DNA of 64,000 nucleotides, taken from assembly GCA_026391945.1 (NCBI GenBank), contig JAPLDA010000023.1, positions 1 through 64,000 of the forward strand, written 5' to 3'. The translations under genes and the position numbers were made by a program. The number at the start of each line of letters is the position of its first letter. The stretch's first letter is position 1. Origin of the DNA: Bacteroidota bacterium (lineage in GTDB: Bacteria; Bacteroidota; Bacteroidia; AKYH767-A; 2013-40CM-41-45). Below are positions 27,162-37,126 of the stretch, piece by piece. The notes below the pieces were generated by a model. That model saw only the letters and a program-made list of their open reading frames with translations, was not told the DNA's origin and did not search any database.

Positions 27162-28607
27162 TTAATGCTTTGCGTGATGGCGGCTGTAAAAATAATAGAT
27201 GATCAAACCGATTGTCATCCAGACAAACAATCGAATCCAGGTATCGCCGGGCAACGATACCATCATCAGGAGGCAACTAAGAATTCCCAAAATCGGCACA
27301 AGGGGAACCAGGGGCGTTTTAAATGGCCGTGGAAGTTCCGGGTGTGATTTACGCAACACCAGGATGCCGATACAAACCAGTACAAAGGCAAACAAGGTCC
27401 CGATGCTGGTCATCTCACCAACCACACGGGCGGGAATAAATGCGGCGAACAAACTTACAAACAGGCAGAACACTCCGTTCGATTTCCATGGCGTTCTGAA
27501 TTTAGGATGCACCTCGGAAAAAACTTTTGGAAGAAAGCCATCCTGCGACATGGAATAAAACACGCGTGATTGTCCGAGCAACATCACCATGATCACTGAT
27601 GAGTAACCGCCGAGGATGGCGAGTATAATCAGTTTTTGCATGAAGCCGTAAGGTGTGTGGGAAATGGCTACAGCAACCGGAGCAATTCCGTCCTGGCCTT
27701 TGAACTCAGTGTAATTCGCAAGACCGGTCATCACGTGTGCGAACAGAATATAAAGTACGGTACAGATGGCAAGAGAAAGCAGAATGCCGATTGGCATGTC
27801 GCGCTGCGGATTTTTTGCTTCCTGCGCTGCTGTAGAAACGGCATCAAAACCAATGTAGGCAAAGAAAATAATTCCTGCTGCCCGTAAAATTCCGCTCCAT
27901 CCGTATGCTCCAAATGTTCCGGTGTTTTCAGGAATATAAGGTGTGTAATTTGCGGAGTTCACATAACCCCATCCGAGGAAAATGAAAACCAACACCACCG
28001 AAACTTTGATGGCCACAATGAGGTTGTTCACAAACGCTGATTCCTTCGTTCCGCGGATCAGCAGCAGAGATACCAATACAACAATCACTACTGCAGGAAG
28101 ATTGATGATGCCGGTGATGACGGTTCCGTCGGCCTGTGTAATGCTATCCCAGGGCGACATGGTAAGCTGATCCGGCAAATGAAGGTGAAAAAGTTCCAGA
28201 AATTTTTTCAGGTAACGGGACCAACTGATGGAAACGGTTGCGGCTCCAACCGCATATTCCAAAACCAAATCCCATCCGATCACCCAGGCAATGAATCGTC
28301 CCATGGTCGCATAAGAATAGGTGTATGCACTTCCTGCCACAGGAATCATCGAAGAAAATTCAGCATAACACAACCCGGCAAACAGGCAACCAATCGCCGC
28401 GATCACAAAAGAGATCGTCACCGCCGGGCCGGCATTGTTTGCAGCGGCAAGTCCTGTGATGGAAAATAATCCTGCCCCGATGATGGCTCCAATCCCAAGT
28501 GAAGTAAGGTTGTAAGCTCCGAGCGTGCGTTTTAAACTATGGGCACTCTCCTGTGATTCTGAAGAGATGCTCGACATGGGTTTCTTTGCGAAATGGCGAT
28601 TTGGCAT
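27162..28607 (-). CDS. APC-family amino acid permease
   Basis: 481 residues with about 12 membrane helices. The amino acid/polyamine/organocation signature is at the start (LTSLGIGAIIGAGLFSITG), followed by GPAVTISFVIAAIGCLFAGLCYAEFSSMIPVAGSAYTYSY in two helices, FFAYIGFDAVSTAAQEAKNP and SVIMVMLLGQSRVFYSMSQDGFLP. These match the cationic amino-acid transporter-like bacterial group (YfnA-like). Inner membrane; substrate not readable. The start may be the internal Met at residue 11. Stand-alone gene. Confidence 0.92.
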   Translation of the reverse strand: MPNRHFAKKPMSSISSESQESAHSLKRTLGAYNLTSLGIGAIIGAGLFSITGLAAANNAGPAVTISFVIAAIGCLFAGLCYAEFSSMIPVAGSAYTYSYATMGRFIAWVIGWDLVLEYAVGAATVSISWSRYLKKFLELFHLHLPDQLTMSPWDSITQADGTVITGIINLPAVVIVVLVSLLLIRGTKESAFVNNLIVAIKVSVVLVFIFLGWGYVNSANYTPYIPENTGTFGAYGWSGILRAAGIIFFAYIGFDAVSTAAQEAKNPQRDMPIGILLSLAICTVLYILFAHVMTGLANYTEFKGQDGIAPVAVAISHTPYGFMQKLIILAILGGYSSVIMVMLLGQSRVFYSMSQDGFLPKVFSEVHPKFRTPWKSNGVFCLFVSLFAAFIPARVVGEMTSIGTLFAFVLVCIGILVLRKSHPELPRPFKTPLVPLVPILGILSCLLMMVSLPGDTWIRLFVWMTIGLIIYYFYSRHHAKH

Positions 28608-28699
28608 ATGGGCGATGTTGTTAGTTGCAACGCAATGTAAATACTAAATTGACACAAACAAAAAATGGTGGTCGTAACTAATTTTCGGCCATGTTTATT

Positions 28700-31600
28700 T
28701 CATTCTCCCACCTTCACCCTGATACCTTCTGAATGTGCTGCAAACTCCGGCGCATACATGCATTGAATTTCTGTAATTCCATTCGAGAAATCACCGCTGT
28801 GTGCTACGCGAAGCGGATACTCAAACACATACGTTCCTTTGTTGAGGTAAGAGAAAAAGAAATTCACCGATGCATCGCGCGTGGTTTCATAATAACCAAG
28901 CCCATCCTGCCATTTGTATTGTGACAATACCTGTTCGGGTTCAAACCCGGAAGCTCTCATGTCTTTCATCATCACATATTCCATGTTGCGGTCGACACGC
29001 AATTCGATGCGGACTTTTACCCGGTCGCCCGGCTTCAGCATGGTTTGACTGGTAACCGGAAAAATAACCGGACCTGTCGAAGAAGGTTTTTCAACAAACA
29101 ATTCTTTCTTCAGATTCAAAGGCGTTTGATGCGGTGTAATTTTATCCAGTTGTTCGAAGTACTGCCAGTACATTGCCCCCCAGGTGACCACATCATTCCT
29201 GTTGTTCACTGTAACGTCGGCCATCGCCGGACTGATCTCTGTTCCACTCCATGATGTTTTAAAATAACCGGTTCCGGCTTCCACTTTTACATCGGGCATT
29301 TCTGAGGGATCCATTTTTTTTCCTCCGATTGTAATTTCAACAGGCGATGATTCGGCAAGCCAGTTTGTTCCTTTTAACAACAAGGCATAGCACGCTTCGG
29401 CCGTCGCTTTTGTTGTTTTCCAATCCTGTGTTTGTTTTTGTTTGAGCAGCCACACTTTCATCTCATTGACCGATTGCTGATCTTTTGCAATTTCATCAAA
29501 TGCTTCGATGAGCAATGCCTGCGTTTCAACGGGAGCCTGCATCCAGTAATATCCTCCGGAATTGTTTTTCCAATACATTCCAAGTTCTTCGCTGTGCTGC
29601 GAATTTTCTTTTAATGATTTCAGGATGTCGGATGGAATTAATTTGTCGTCATAGCGGTAGAGAGCGAGGGCTATCATTCCCTGCAGGTATTCGCCATTGC
29701 TTAACCAATACTTTTGACACTGCTCTTTGTAATAACCAAATGCTTTCTTTGAATCGGGAGCAACGGGCAGGTCTTTGAAATAACTTCTTGCATAGAGATA
29801 CTGAATCTGAATGGAAGACAAATGATTTTTCTGCAAATCAACTTTCGTTTCCACAAGCCTGTTAAAATCATCTTTGATTCGTGCATCAAGATATTGGACA
29901 GCGTGTTTTACCATGCTCCATGTCTTATCATTTTCACGAACATTTTTTACTCCAAGGTGATCCAGGTGGCCGAAACCTTCCACCATGTATTGTGTGATGT
30001 ATCGGTCGTCGGGCATTCCTTCAAACCAACTCCACGCTCCATTCGGCGTTTGTTTCTTTTGCAGCTTAACCAATGCACCATTGAGTTCGTTCGACATTTT
30101 ATTCAAATCAAAAAGCAACCCGACACGTTTTTTTCTTTCGGTTTCATTCTTTGCATCCAGCACCCATGGCGTTTCTTCGAGCATCAGTGATTTTAATTCC
30201 TGGTTCTTTTCAAGGTTGGATAAAAATGCATCCGGTGATTTCGACTTCCATGAATCGAATACGGCTTTGATCTTCGGACTTGAGTTCGCAATGTGAGACG
30301 CGATGGCATTGGCATAATAGCGTGAGAAAATCTGTTCCGAACATTCATACGGAAACTCCATCAGGTACGGCAATGCCTGAACGGCATACCATGCAGGGTT
30401 CGATGTAAATTCGAGTGTGAGTTTATGATTGTTTAACGTTGCTGACGATGCTGAATTTTTAAGTTTGGAAAATTCAAATGCCTTGTTTTGTTTTCCCCTC
30501 ACCGGCAAAGGAAGTGTTTCTGTTACCAGCATCCTGTTGCTTAATACCGGCACAGCCCGTTCTTCACCGTCGCTGAAGTTGCCGGATTTTGCAACCACTT
30601 TATAGGTGATTGCACCAACGCCTTCGGGAATTGCAAGGTTCCATTGCACCAATGTGCTTTGTCCTTTTGCAACAGAAAAAGATAAAACAGATGTTGCTTC
30701 TCCCTTTTTCTCTTTACTAAATGAAGGAATAAAAATGTTCAGCGGTTTCATGGTGATCGCATCAAATAAAAACAACTCTGCTGTTCCGGTTAACGATGAA
30801 TCGGATTGGTTTGAAATTTTTGTTTTGAAAGTAATTTTATCTCCTTCCCTGAAAAATCTTGGGGCATCTGGAATTACCATGAGCTCCTTTTGTGTGAGGA
30901 GTTCTTTTTCAATCATTCCGTATTTCAGATCGGTGGTGCTTGCAAAGCCCATCATCTTCCAGCGTGTTAATGCTTCGGGAATGGTAAACGAGACGATGAT
31001 TTCTCCGCTGTCGTTTGTGGTCAGGTGCGGATAAAAAAATGCGGTCTCATTAAAATTACTTCTTCCTTTTACTGCCGACAAACTTTGTGATTTCCCGGAA
31101 TCCTTTCCTGCCTGTTCGCCTGTTTTGGCAGAATTAAAATCTCCTTTGTCTGTGTCTTCATTTTTTTTGAACACCGATTTTTCTTCCGCTTTTCCTCCTG
31201 CAACATCTCCGGTCGCCGTCATCGCTTCGGCATGTTGAGCAGCCATCCGTGGCGTCGACACAACAGACTCGTCCATCAACGCTCTTGTTCCCTTTGAATG
31301 ATAACCACCGCCGTAATCATATCCTCCGTAAAAATTATATCCGAACCAATTCAGCTGATCGTATGTTTTCATTGCGCCCGGGAGATAAACATTCCATTTG
31401 TCTCCGTACAGATTTGAGTTCACAACGGCGAATGAATGATAGGCCGTGAGGCTGAGAGAAGCATAATACAAATTATAAATATCGAATCTCCAGTCATGCG
31501 GCCTGAAAGCATCCAGCGAAGCATCGTACATGGTTGCCAGCATTTCGGCGGCCACTTTTTCTCCTTTGCTTCCCCTGATTTTCATCTTCCACTCTTCCTG

Positions 31601-34600
31601 CTGGCCCGGATACAACTTGCTCCGGAATGTTTCAAAAGAAATATCGAGTTGTTTGTTGGTATAGGGAATCGTGAGAACATGATCAAAGTGGTAGTCGCGG
31701 TTGTGCAGGATGAACGTAACATGTACGGCAATGTTGCCGCGGTATTTTTCAAGAATCGGAATCTCAATAAGTCTCTGTTCATCATTCAGTGTCATCCATT
31801 CCTTGCTGATGATTTCATTTTTCTGTTCGACCTCGTACAACACTTTTACATCTTTATCGTGTGTTCCGATCAGCAACCGGTCGGTTCCTCCGGGCTCTGC
31901 ATTGTCCTTTAAAACAGAAAAGCGTGCGAAGCTGTTTGTGGCGGCTTGTTTTTCGGAAGGAGAATAAACGGTAAAGAACTTTGTGAACCGGACATCGCGG
32001 CTGTATTTGTCTTTGGATGAAGCCGTTATTTTGTAAACGCCCGGCTTCCATTCATTCCGGCCGGCGAGGTGAAGAAGGGAATCTTTTCCACTGTCGAACG
32101 GTGAGTTGTAAACCACATTTCCCGATTCCCATTTTTCCGGGTTGTCTTCATCGCCATACACATCAAACGGAAAACTTTTTTTAAATTCTTCCTTGCTGAA
32201 CAACTGTTTCTCGGGCGCCGACCACTTTTTATTTCTTAACAGTCCTGCCGGTTCATTCAATTTCACAATGGAAATGTTTCCTGTTGCAGCAACAAATGAT
32301 CCTGACATGTTGCGGGTATTGATCAGGAACTCTCTTCCGGATTCATTGTTCAATTCTGCTGGTATGATTACCGAAAGCATGAGTGCTTTGTAACCGGCTT
32401 CAATGTTCTGTGTTTCACTTTGTGTCTCACCATTGATATCGGTAATGCTTGCCGATACATGAAAATTAAAAACCGGTTCGTTTTCCTCGCCGATAGTTAA
32501 GTCGGGAATCGCATCAAACACAATGGTAAACTCTCCCTTGTCGTCCGTGATCGCATTGCCGTTGAGGATTTCCATTTCGGCGGAAGAGGGATAACTGCGC
32601 CAATAGTAATTCCAGTAAGGAAACCGCGCGGTGCGCACAACCCGGTATTGCACCTGCGCCTGGTCAACGGCAACGCCCGAGTAAGACGTTGCTTTGCCCT
32701 TTACCATGATTTTATCATTCAGCCTGTACACTCCCGAAATTGGTTCAAACTTCACTTCAAACTTCGGCCGTTTGTATTCTTCAACCGAAAAATACATGGA
32801 ACCGTTTTCGTTTTGAATCCTCATCACGCCATTCAGCAAACCGGTTGGGGCAGTAAAGCTTCCGCTGAAGGTTCCATATTCGTTCGTGGTAAATTTTTGT
32901 TCCGATACTTTTTGTCCGTTCACATCATAAAGCAAAACCGCAGTTGATTGTTTTGTTTTTATTGAATTGTTTTCTCCGTCTTTTTCAACAATGATTCCCT
33001 TGAAATAAATAGTCTGGCCGGGACGGTAGATAGACCGGTCGGTAAAGAAAAATGTCTGCTGGTATTTTTTTCTGTCGTTCCCGCCATCGTGGTATTGATA
33101 AAAATTATCATTCAGGAATAGCCGGTCGGTTCCTGTTGTGAATTCGATATCGAAATTCCGGTAATCGCCAACCGGTTCAACGGTAAACGAACCGTCTTCG
33201 CTGGTTTTGTAACGATTCACCAGGTTGTTTTCATATTTTCTTGAAATGTAATTGTACTGCTGCACGTACAGTTTAGCAGTGACGGCTGGCATCGGCGCTC
33301 CTGATTCGCGGTTCATGACAAAAAAATCATAGCCGCCGTTTTCTTTTCTCCGGCTGACGTAGCTGATGTTGGAAATCCAGATCGTTGAATAAGCAATCCC
33401 GTTTTTCTCATACGAAAAGCCGGGATCAGAAGCAGAGAGGAGGATGTAGTTTCCGGCCGGAAGCCCCGGAATTTTTATTTCGACAGAATGATTTTGATAG
33501 TCTTCGTCAGCCTCCATGTCAACGCTCCATTCCCTGATCACCGGAAGGCTGGTGTAGTGCCTGATTAATTTTTCACCATACAGTCCTTCGTAGTTGTTTA
33601 TTTCGTCACGATCGTTTTTTACAACACGGAAATAAATTTTTGAGAGATTCTTATAATTTATTTTTGCGAGCACAGGCCGATCCGGGATGTTCACCTGTTC
33701 AACAACAAACGACATGGATTTTTCTTCGATCCTGCATTTAAGAGATTTGCAATTGATGGCCCCGGGAGATTTTGGAAACCGCTCCATGGCGTCATCGCAG
33801 ATTTGCTTTGCTTTTCTGATGAGACGTTTTGCTTCCGGTTTTTCACCAAATGAATACCGGTTTCCCCATTCATTGTTTAGCAAAGCAAGTTCATAAAGAG
33901 CATCGGCACTTCCCGGATCGTTTGAATATTTTTTTTCAAGTTCATTCAAGGCATCAACATACAAACTGTCTTTGCCGGGAAGGGTTGAGTTCCGGTAAAC
34001 AAAACCCAGCCGGTCGAGGTCGGCATCAATCAGCGCTGCCGGTGAAACATCTTTTTTATGAAAGGCCATCAGCTCCCTGAACAAAACCACGGCATTGAAT
34101 TTCATCGAAAGAGTATCTTCCAAATTCAAAGTGGCTTTTAAAAACAGGTCGGTGTTGTAAAAATATTCTGCCTTATTCATTTCAAATTTATTAGCCGGCT
34201 GAGTGAGTCCGGATTCATCGTTCATGAAAAAATCAAGCGCACGGTGTGCGAGGAAGTCATACAGTGTGGGACGGAAATTCCTGGTATCGCCCGTTTTTCC
34301 TTTTTCTATGACCTCGTCGAACATGTTTACCGGAGTGCGTTGTGAACTGTCGGCATCTGCAAGCGACAAATGATATTCCCGGGCAATTTCATGAAAGATT
34401 TTTTTCAAACCCCATGTGTTGATGTCATCGTTTTTATAATCCACGGTTTCGGTGCGGTCCAGGAAACGATACCGGTTTTGCTCATAGTATCTTTGAAATA
34501 TTTCCGCCAGCATGCTGTGTAAAAGCGGCCGTGCGGGGAAAGCGGATTCTGAAATTTCCTTTTTCAGGTCTGCGATGATCTTCTTTGTTGCATCCTCCTC

Positions 34601-34888
34601 CGTAAAATTCTGAAACTTCATGCGGTGTATCGCCGCTTTTACCAGTTGCGGAGAATTGCTTTCTGCTTTTGCTTTTTTATAAATGCTCATCACCACCTCA
34701 AGTGCTGATTTGCTCAGTCCTTTTTTTGAGAGTGAATCAACCCTTAACCATTGTTGGGCAAAGCTGCCCGGGCTCAATGTTTTTACCGGAACATCAACGG
34801 GTGGTTTTTTATTTTTATGCTGAAGTGAAATAAACGCAACGGAAAAAATCATCGCTGCAAGAAGGAGAACCTGGTTTCTTTTTTTCAT
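28700..34888 (-). CDS. Alpha-2-macroglobulin family protein
   Basis: 2062 residues. An export signal is seen (basic MKKRN then LLLAAMIFSVAFISL); no clear lipobox Cys follows. Residues about 30-390 form a helical extension. Macroglobulin domains start with FFFTDRSIYRPGQTIYF at about 615. A Gly/Lys/Ser-rich stretch at about 1215-1280 could be the bait region; the A2M domain follows (ALTRWKMMGFAS, about 1305). The thioester region reads YECSEQ with Cys1516 and Gln1519, so the CxEQ thioester is kept, although the usual Gly before Cys is Glu. Helical thioester domain to about 1830. Known: bacterial A2Ms are periplasmic or surface protease traps. Unlike the proteobacterial form, no penicillin-binding-protein 1C gene is next to it. 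Confidence 0.9.
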   Translation of the reverse strand: MKKRNQVLLLAAMIFSVAFISLQHKNKKPPVDVPVKTLSPGSFAQQWLRVDSLSKKGLSKSALEVVMSIYKKAKAESNSPQLVKAAIHRMKFQNFTEEDATKKIIADLKKEISESAFPARPLLHSMLAEIFQRYYEQNRYRFLDRTETVDYKNDDINTWGLKKIFHEIAREYHLSLADADSSQRTPVNMFDEVIEKGKTGDTRNFRPTLYDFLAHRALDFFMNDESGLTQPANKFEMNKAEYFYNTDLFLKATLNLEDTLSMKFNAVVLFRELMAFHKKDVSPAALIDADLDRLGFVYRNSTLPGKDSLYVDALNELEKKYSNDPGSADALYELALLNNEWGNRYSFGEKPEAKRLIRKAKQICDDAMERFPKSPGAINCKSLKCRIEEKSMSFVVEQVNIPDRPVLAKINYKNLSKIYFRVVKNDRDEINNYEGLYGEKLIRHYTSLPVIREWSVDMEADEDYQNHSVEIKIPGLPAGNYILLSASDPGFSYEKNGIAYSTIWISNISYVSRRKENGGYDFFVMNRESGAPMPAVTAKLYVQQYNYISRKYENNLVNRYKTSEDGSFTVEPVGDYRNFDIEFTTGTDRLFLNDNFYQYHDGGNDRKKYQQTFFFTDRSIYRPGQTIYFKGIIVEKDGENNSIKTKQSTAVLLYDVNGQKVSEQKFTTNEYGTFSGSFTAPTGLLNGVMRIQNENGSMYFSVEEYKRPKFEVKFEPISGVYRLNDKIMVKGKATSYSGVAVDQAQVQYRVVRTARFPYWNYYWRSYPSSAEMEILNGNAITDDKGEFTIVFDAIPDLTIGEENEPVFNFHVSASITDINGETQSETQNIEAGYKALMLSVIIPAELNNESGREFLINTRNMSGSFVAATGNISIVKLNEPAGLLRNKKWSAPEKQLFSKEEFKKSFPFDVYGDEDNPEKWESGNVVYNSPFDSGKDSLLHLAGRNEWKPGVYKITASSKDKYSRDVRFTKFFTVYSPSEKQAATNSFARFSVLKDNAEPGGTDRLLIGTHDKDVKVLYEVEQKNEIISKEWMTLNDEQRLIEIPILEKYRGNIAVHVTFILHNRDYHFDHVLTIPYTNKQLDISFETFRSKLYPGQQEEWKMKIRGSKGEKVAAEMLATMYDASLDAFRPHDWRFDIYNLYYASLSLTAYHSFAVVNSNLYGDKWNVYLPGAMKTYDQLNWFGYNFYGGYDYGGGYHSKGTRALMDESVVSTPRMAAQHAEAMTATGDVAGGKAEEKSVFKKNEDTDKGDFNSAKTGEQAGKDSGKSQSLSAVKGRSNFNETAFFYPHLTTNDSGEIIVSFTIPEALTRWKMMGFASTTDLKYGMIEKELLTQKELMVIPDAPRFFREGDKITFKTKISNQSDSSLTGTAELFLFDAITMKPLNIFIPSFSKEKKGEATSVLSFSVAKGQSTLVQWNLAIPEGVGAITYKVVAKSGNFSDGEERAVPVLSNRMLVTETLPLPVRGKQNKAFEFSKLKNSASSATLNNHKLTLEFTSNPAWYAVQALPYLMEFPYECSEQIFSRYYANAIASHIANSSPKIKAVFDSWKSKSPDAFLSNLEKNQELKSLMLEETPWVLDAKNETERKKRVGLLFDLNKMSNELNGALVKLQKKQTPNGAWSWFEGMPDDRYITQYMVEGFGHLDHLGVKNVRENDKTWSMVKHAVQYLDARIKDDFNRLVETKVDLQKNHLSSIQIQYLYARSYFKDLPVAPDSKKAFGYYKEQCQKYWLSNGEYLQGMIALALYRYDDKLIPSDILKSLKENSQHSEELGMYWKNNSGGYYWMQAPVETQALLIEAFDEIAKDQQSVNEMKVWLLKQKQTQDWKTTKATAEACYALLLKGTNWLAESSPVEITIGGKKMDPSEMPDVKVEAGTGYFKTSWSGTEISPAMADVTVNNRNDVVTWGAMYWQYFEQLDKITPHQTPLNLKKELFVEKPSSTGPVIFPVTSQTMLKPGDRVKVRIELRVDRNMEYVMMKDMRASGFEPEQVLSQYKWQDGLGYYETTRDASVNFFFSYLNKGTYVFEYPLRVAHSGDFSNGITEIQCMYAPEFAAHSEGIRVKVGE

Positions 34889-35058
34889 AACGGGGTATTG
34901 GCGGCTATAAAGTTAGAGGTTGATTGTTCTAAAAAAAATGATGGAGACAGGCGGTGGATTCCCGGTCTTGTGTGATTCCATAAAAGTCTGAACATTTTTA
35001 CGTCATCAATCCCGGACAGATTGTTTAACTTTACTCTCGTAAATAAAAAATCGCACTC

Positions 35059-35799
35059 ATGAAAAAAGATTCTCAACAAAACGGAAGGCGTGACTTCCTT
35101 AAGAAAAGCGCATTGCTCGCCGCGGCCGGACTTGCTTCCGGCTCCATATTAACAGGAGTTGCTTCTGCGAAAAATATTCCCGGTGAAATCCTTCCTGCAA
35201 ATACGGAAGGAAAATTTTCGTTACCCGCCTTGCCTTATGCGTACGATGCGCTCGAGCCGCACATCGACAAAACGACCATGGAAATTCATCATACGAAACA
35301 CCACCAGGCCTATGTGAACAATCTCAACAAAGCCTGTGAAGAAGGAAAGATAGATGCTTCGCTTGATGACATCATCAAAAACATTTCAAAATATCCAATG
35401 GCAGTTCGCAACAACGGTGGCGGCCACTGGAATCATTCGTTTTTCTGGAAACTGATGAAAGCGAATGGAGGCGGTGCGCCATCCGGAAAAGTGGCCGAGG
35501 CCATCAATGGTTCGTTCGGTAGTTTTGATGAAATGAAAAACAAATTCAACGATGCCGCCAAGAGCCGCTTTGGTAGCGGCTGGGCGTGGCTGATTGATAA
35601 AAACGGGAAACTTGAAATCGGTTCCACGCCGAACCAGGACAATCCTTTGATGGACATTTCAGATCTTAAAGGAAAACCGATTCTTTCTGTTGACGTGTGG
35701 GAACATGCCTATTACCTGAAGTACCAGAACAAACGCGCCGACTATGTTACGGCATGGTGGAACCTGGTGAATTGGGAAGAAGTTGCAAAAAATCTTTAG
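35059..35799 (+). CDS. Tat-exported Fe/Mn superoxide dismutase
   Basis: 246 residues. A twin-arginine signal ([21 protein letters not shown]) is followed by full Fe/Mn-SOD: metal His in [29 protein letters not shown], and [19 protein letters not shown] (Asp and His ligands). Known: catalyses dismutation of superoxide. Most Fe/Mn-SODs are cytosolic, so the Tat signal implies an extracytoplasmic enzyme, a pattern found in several Bacteroidota. Fe versus Mn cannot be decided. Lone gene, convergent with the PfkB gene, 22 bases between stops. Confidence 0.95.
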   Translation: MKKDSQQNGRRDFLKKSALLAAAGLASGSILTGVASAKNIPGEILPANTEGKFSLPALPYAYDALEPHIDKTTMEIHHTKHHQAYVNNLNKACEEGKIDASLDDIIKNISKYPMAVRNNGGGHWNHSFFWKLMKANGGGAPSGKVAEAINGSFGSFDEMKNKFNDAAKSRFGSGWAWLIDKNGKLEIGSTPNQDNPLMDISDLKGKPILSVDVWEHAYYLKYQNKRADYVTAWWNLVNWEEVAKNL

Positions 35800-35820
35800 G
35801 CGGCTTTTTTCGCTGACCAG

Positions 35821-36744
35821 TTAAACAAGAGCGATATCAAACTGCACAAGGTCGATGAACTGCTGAACGCGTTCATCAATTTCTTCCTGCGTGAGGTTGA
35901 TCAGTCTTTCCAGTCCGAATTTCTCTACGCAGAATGAAGCCATGGCGGAGCCATAGATGATTCCGCGTTTCATGTTTTCGAAAGAGATGTCGCGGGTTTG
36001 AGCGATGTGGCCGATGAATCCGCCGGCAAACGTATCGCCTGCGCCTGTCGGATCGAACACATCTTCCAGTGGCAATGCCGGAGCGAAAAAAACCTGCTCG
36101 TTGTTAAAAAGAAGCGCGCCGTGTTCGCCTTTTTTTATGATGAGGTACCTGGGGCCCATCTTCAGGATTTTCTGAGCCGCCTTCACAAGTGAATATTCAT
36201 TCGTAAGCTGTCGCGCTTCCGAATCGTTCACCGTAAGAACGTCCACCAAAGAAATCATTTCCATGAGGGTATCCCATTGTGTTTCCATCCAGAAGTTCAT
36301 GGTGTCCATCACCACGAGTTTCGGACGTTTATTCAAACGTTCGAGTACTTTTTTCTGAAGCTGCGGCATCAGGTTGCTGAGCATGAGGAATTCGCAGTCC
36401 TGGTATGAATCCGGGATAACAGGATCGAAATCGAGCAACACGTTTAGTTGGGTGTCAAGTGTGTCGCGTGTGTTCATGTCGGTGTGGTATTTCCCTGACC
36501 AGAAAAAAGTTTTTTGTCCTTTTTTAACCTGGAGTCCTTCTGTTGAGATCCCATTCTTGTGAAACTGGTGGATGGTTTCGCCCGGGAAATCGTCGCCGAC
36601 CACGGAGACCAGTTTGATGTTCTTGGTGAAGTAAGATGCTGCTGTGCCGGAGTAGGTGGCCGCTCCGCCGATGATTTTATCTGTTTTTCCAAAGGGTGTT
36701 TCGATGGCATCGAATGCAACGGTGCCGACTACGACTAAACTCAT
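35821..36744 (-). CDS. PfkB-family carbohydrate/nucleoside kinase
   Basis: 307 residues from the preferred start MSLVVVGTVAFDAIETP at 36744; an earlier in-frame ATG at 36792 would add 16 residues without homology. The PfkB fold is seen as GGAATYSGTAASYF near residue 26, and the C-terminal signature DPTGAGDTFAGGFIGHIA with catalytic Asp and the anion-hole GAGD. Family members phosphorylate sugars, adenosine or related substrates; the GTVAFDAIETPFG start is typical of a group annotated as sugar kinase in Bacteroidota. Exact substrate unknown. Confidence 0.9.
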   Translation of the reverse strand: MSLVVVGTVAFDAIETPFGKTDKIIGGAATYSGTAASYFTKNIKLVSVVGDDFPGETIHQFHKNGISTEGLQVKKGQKTFFWSGKYHTDMNTRDTLDTQLNVLLDFDPVIPDSYQDCEFLMLSNLMPQLQKKVLERLNKRPKLVVMDTMNFWMETQWDTLMEMISLVDVLTVNDSEARQLTNEYSLVKAAQKILKMGPRYLIIKKGEHGALLFNNEQVFFAPALPLEDVFDPTGAGDTFAGGFIGHIAQTRDISFENMKRGIIYGSAMASFCVEKFGLERLINLTQEEIDERVQQFIDLVQFDIALV

Positions 36745-36818
36745 GACAGTGAAAATTTTCTGCGAAGATATTGGAACTTTCTGAACAATCATCGCCCTTG
36801 TTGTTCCATAGAACCTTC

Positions 36819-36875
36819 TTTCTGCATGCTTTGGTTAGTCATGGCGGATAGCCGCTGCGAAAGGGGCATGTCTTC
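36819..36875 (+). repeat. Diverged third partial copy of the tRNA-Asn leader repeat
   Basis: TTTCTGCATGCTTT, then CATGGCGGATAG and GCGAAAGGGG line up with the same words in the two good leader copies (36928-37055 and 37504-37631), but with many changes. It suggests repeated duplication or gene conversion at this tRNA locus. No gene is seen between 36793 and 37126; the stretch is made of this copy, leader copy A and the broken tRNA. Confidence 0.6.
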
Positions 36876-36911
36876 TCTTCGGTCATGACAAAAAAATAAT
36901 TATTGGACTTC

Positions 36912-36941
36912 TTGTTACTTTCCACATTATCATTAATTTTG
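36912..36941 (+). promoter_or_regulatory. Promoter in leader copy A
   Basis: TTG at 36912-36914 and TAATTTTG at 36934-36941 with 19 bases between them match the Bacteroidota promoter pattern. The same pair with the same spacing occurs before the intact tRNA-Asn. It would transcribe the broken tRNA and possibly the GIY-YIG gene. Confidence 0.6.
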
Positions 36942-37055
36942 TCGCCCCTTAAACTCTGTTTCTGCATGCTTTTGTCCGCCCATGGCGGATAGCTTCAGCG
37001 AAAAGGGTGGATCTCCGCACTGGTAAGCCAATGCGGAGGAACATTCCTCCTTAGC
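36928..37055 (+). repeat. tRNA-Asn leader repeat, copy A
   Basis: 128 bases matching 37504-37631 at an offset of exactly 576 bases with about two mismatches; weaker similarity extends left to about 36885. It contains the promoter -7 box, a CCGCC/GGCGG dyad and a 7-bp hairpin CTCCGCA...TGCGGAG just before the tRNA start. Confidence 0.9.
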
Positions 37056-37084
37056 CCCGATAACTATCGGGGCTGGTTAGAGCC
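37045..37084 (+). pseudogene. Truncated tRNA-Asn copy with palindromic insert in the D-arm
   Basis: The first ten bases (TCCTCCTTAG) and a later CTGGTTAGAGC equal the intact tRNA-Asn. Between them, five bases (CTCAG) are replaced by the 18-base perfect palindrome CCCCGATA-AC-TATCGGGG at 37055-37072. The similarity ends at 37083; anticodon and T-arms are absent, so it cannot make a tRNA. Confidence 0.85.
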
Positions 37085-37126
37085 ACCAACAAATTTTTTA
37101 ACTTTTTTATTGTTGAATTTTTTTAA

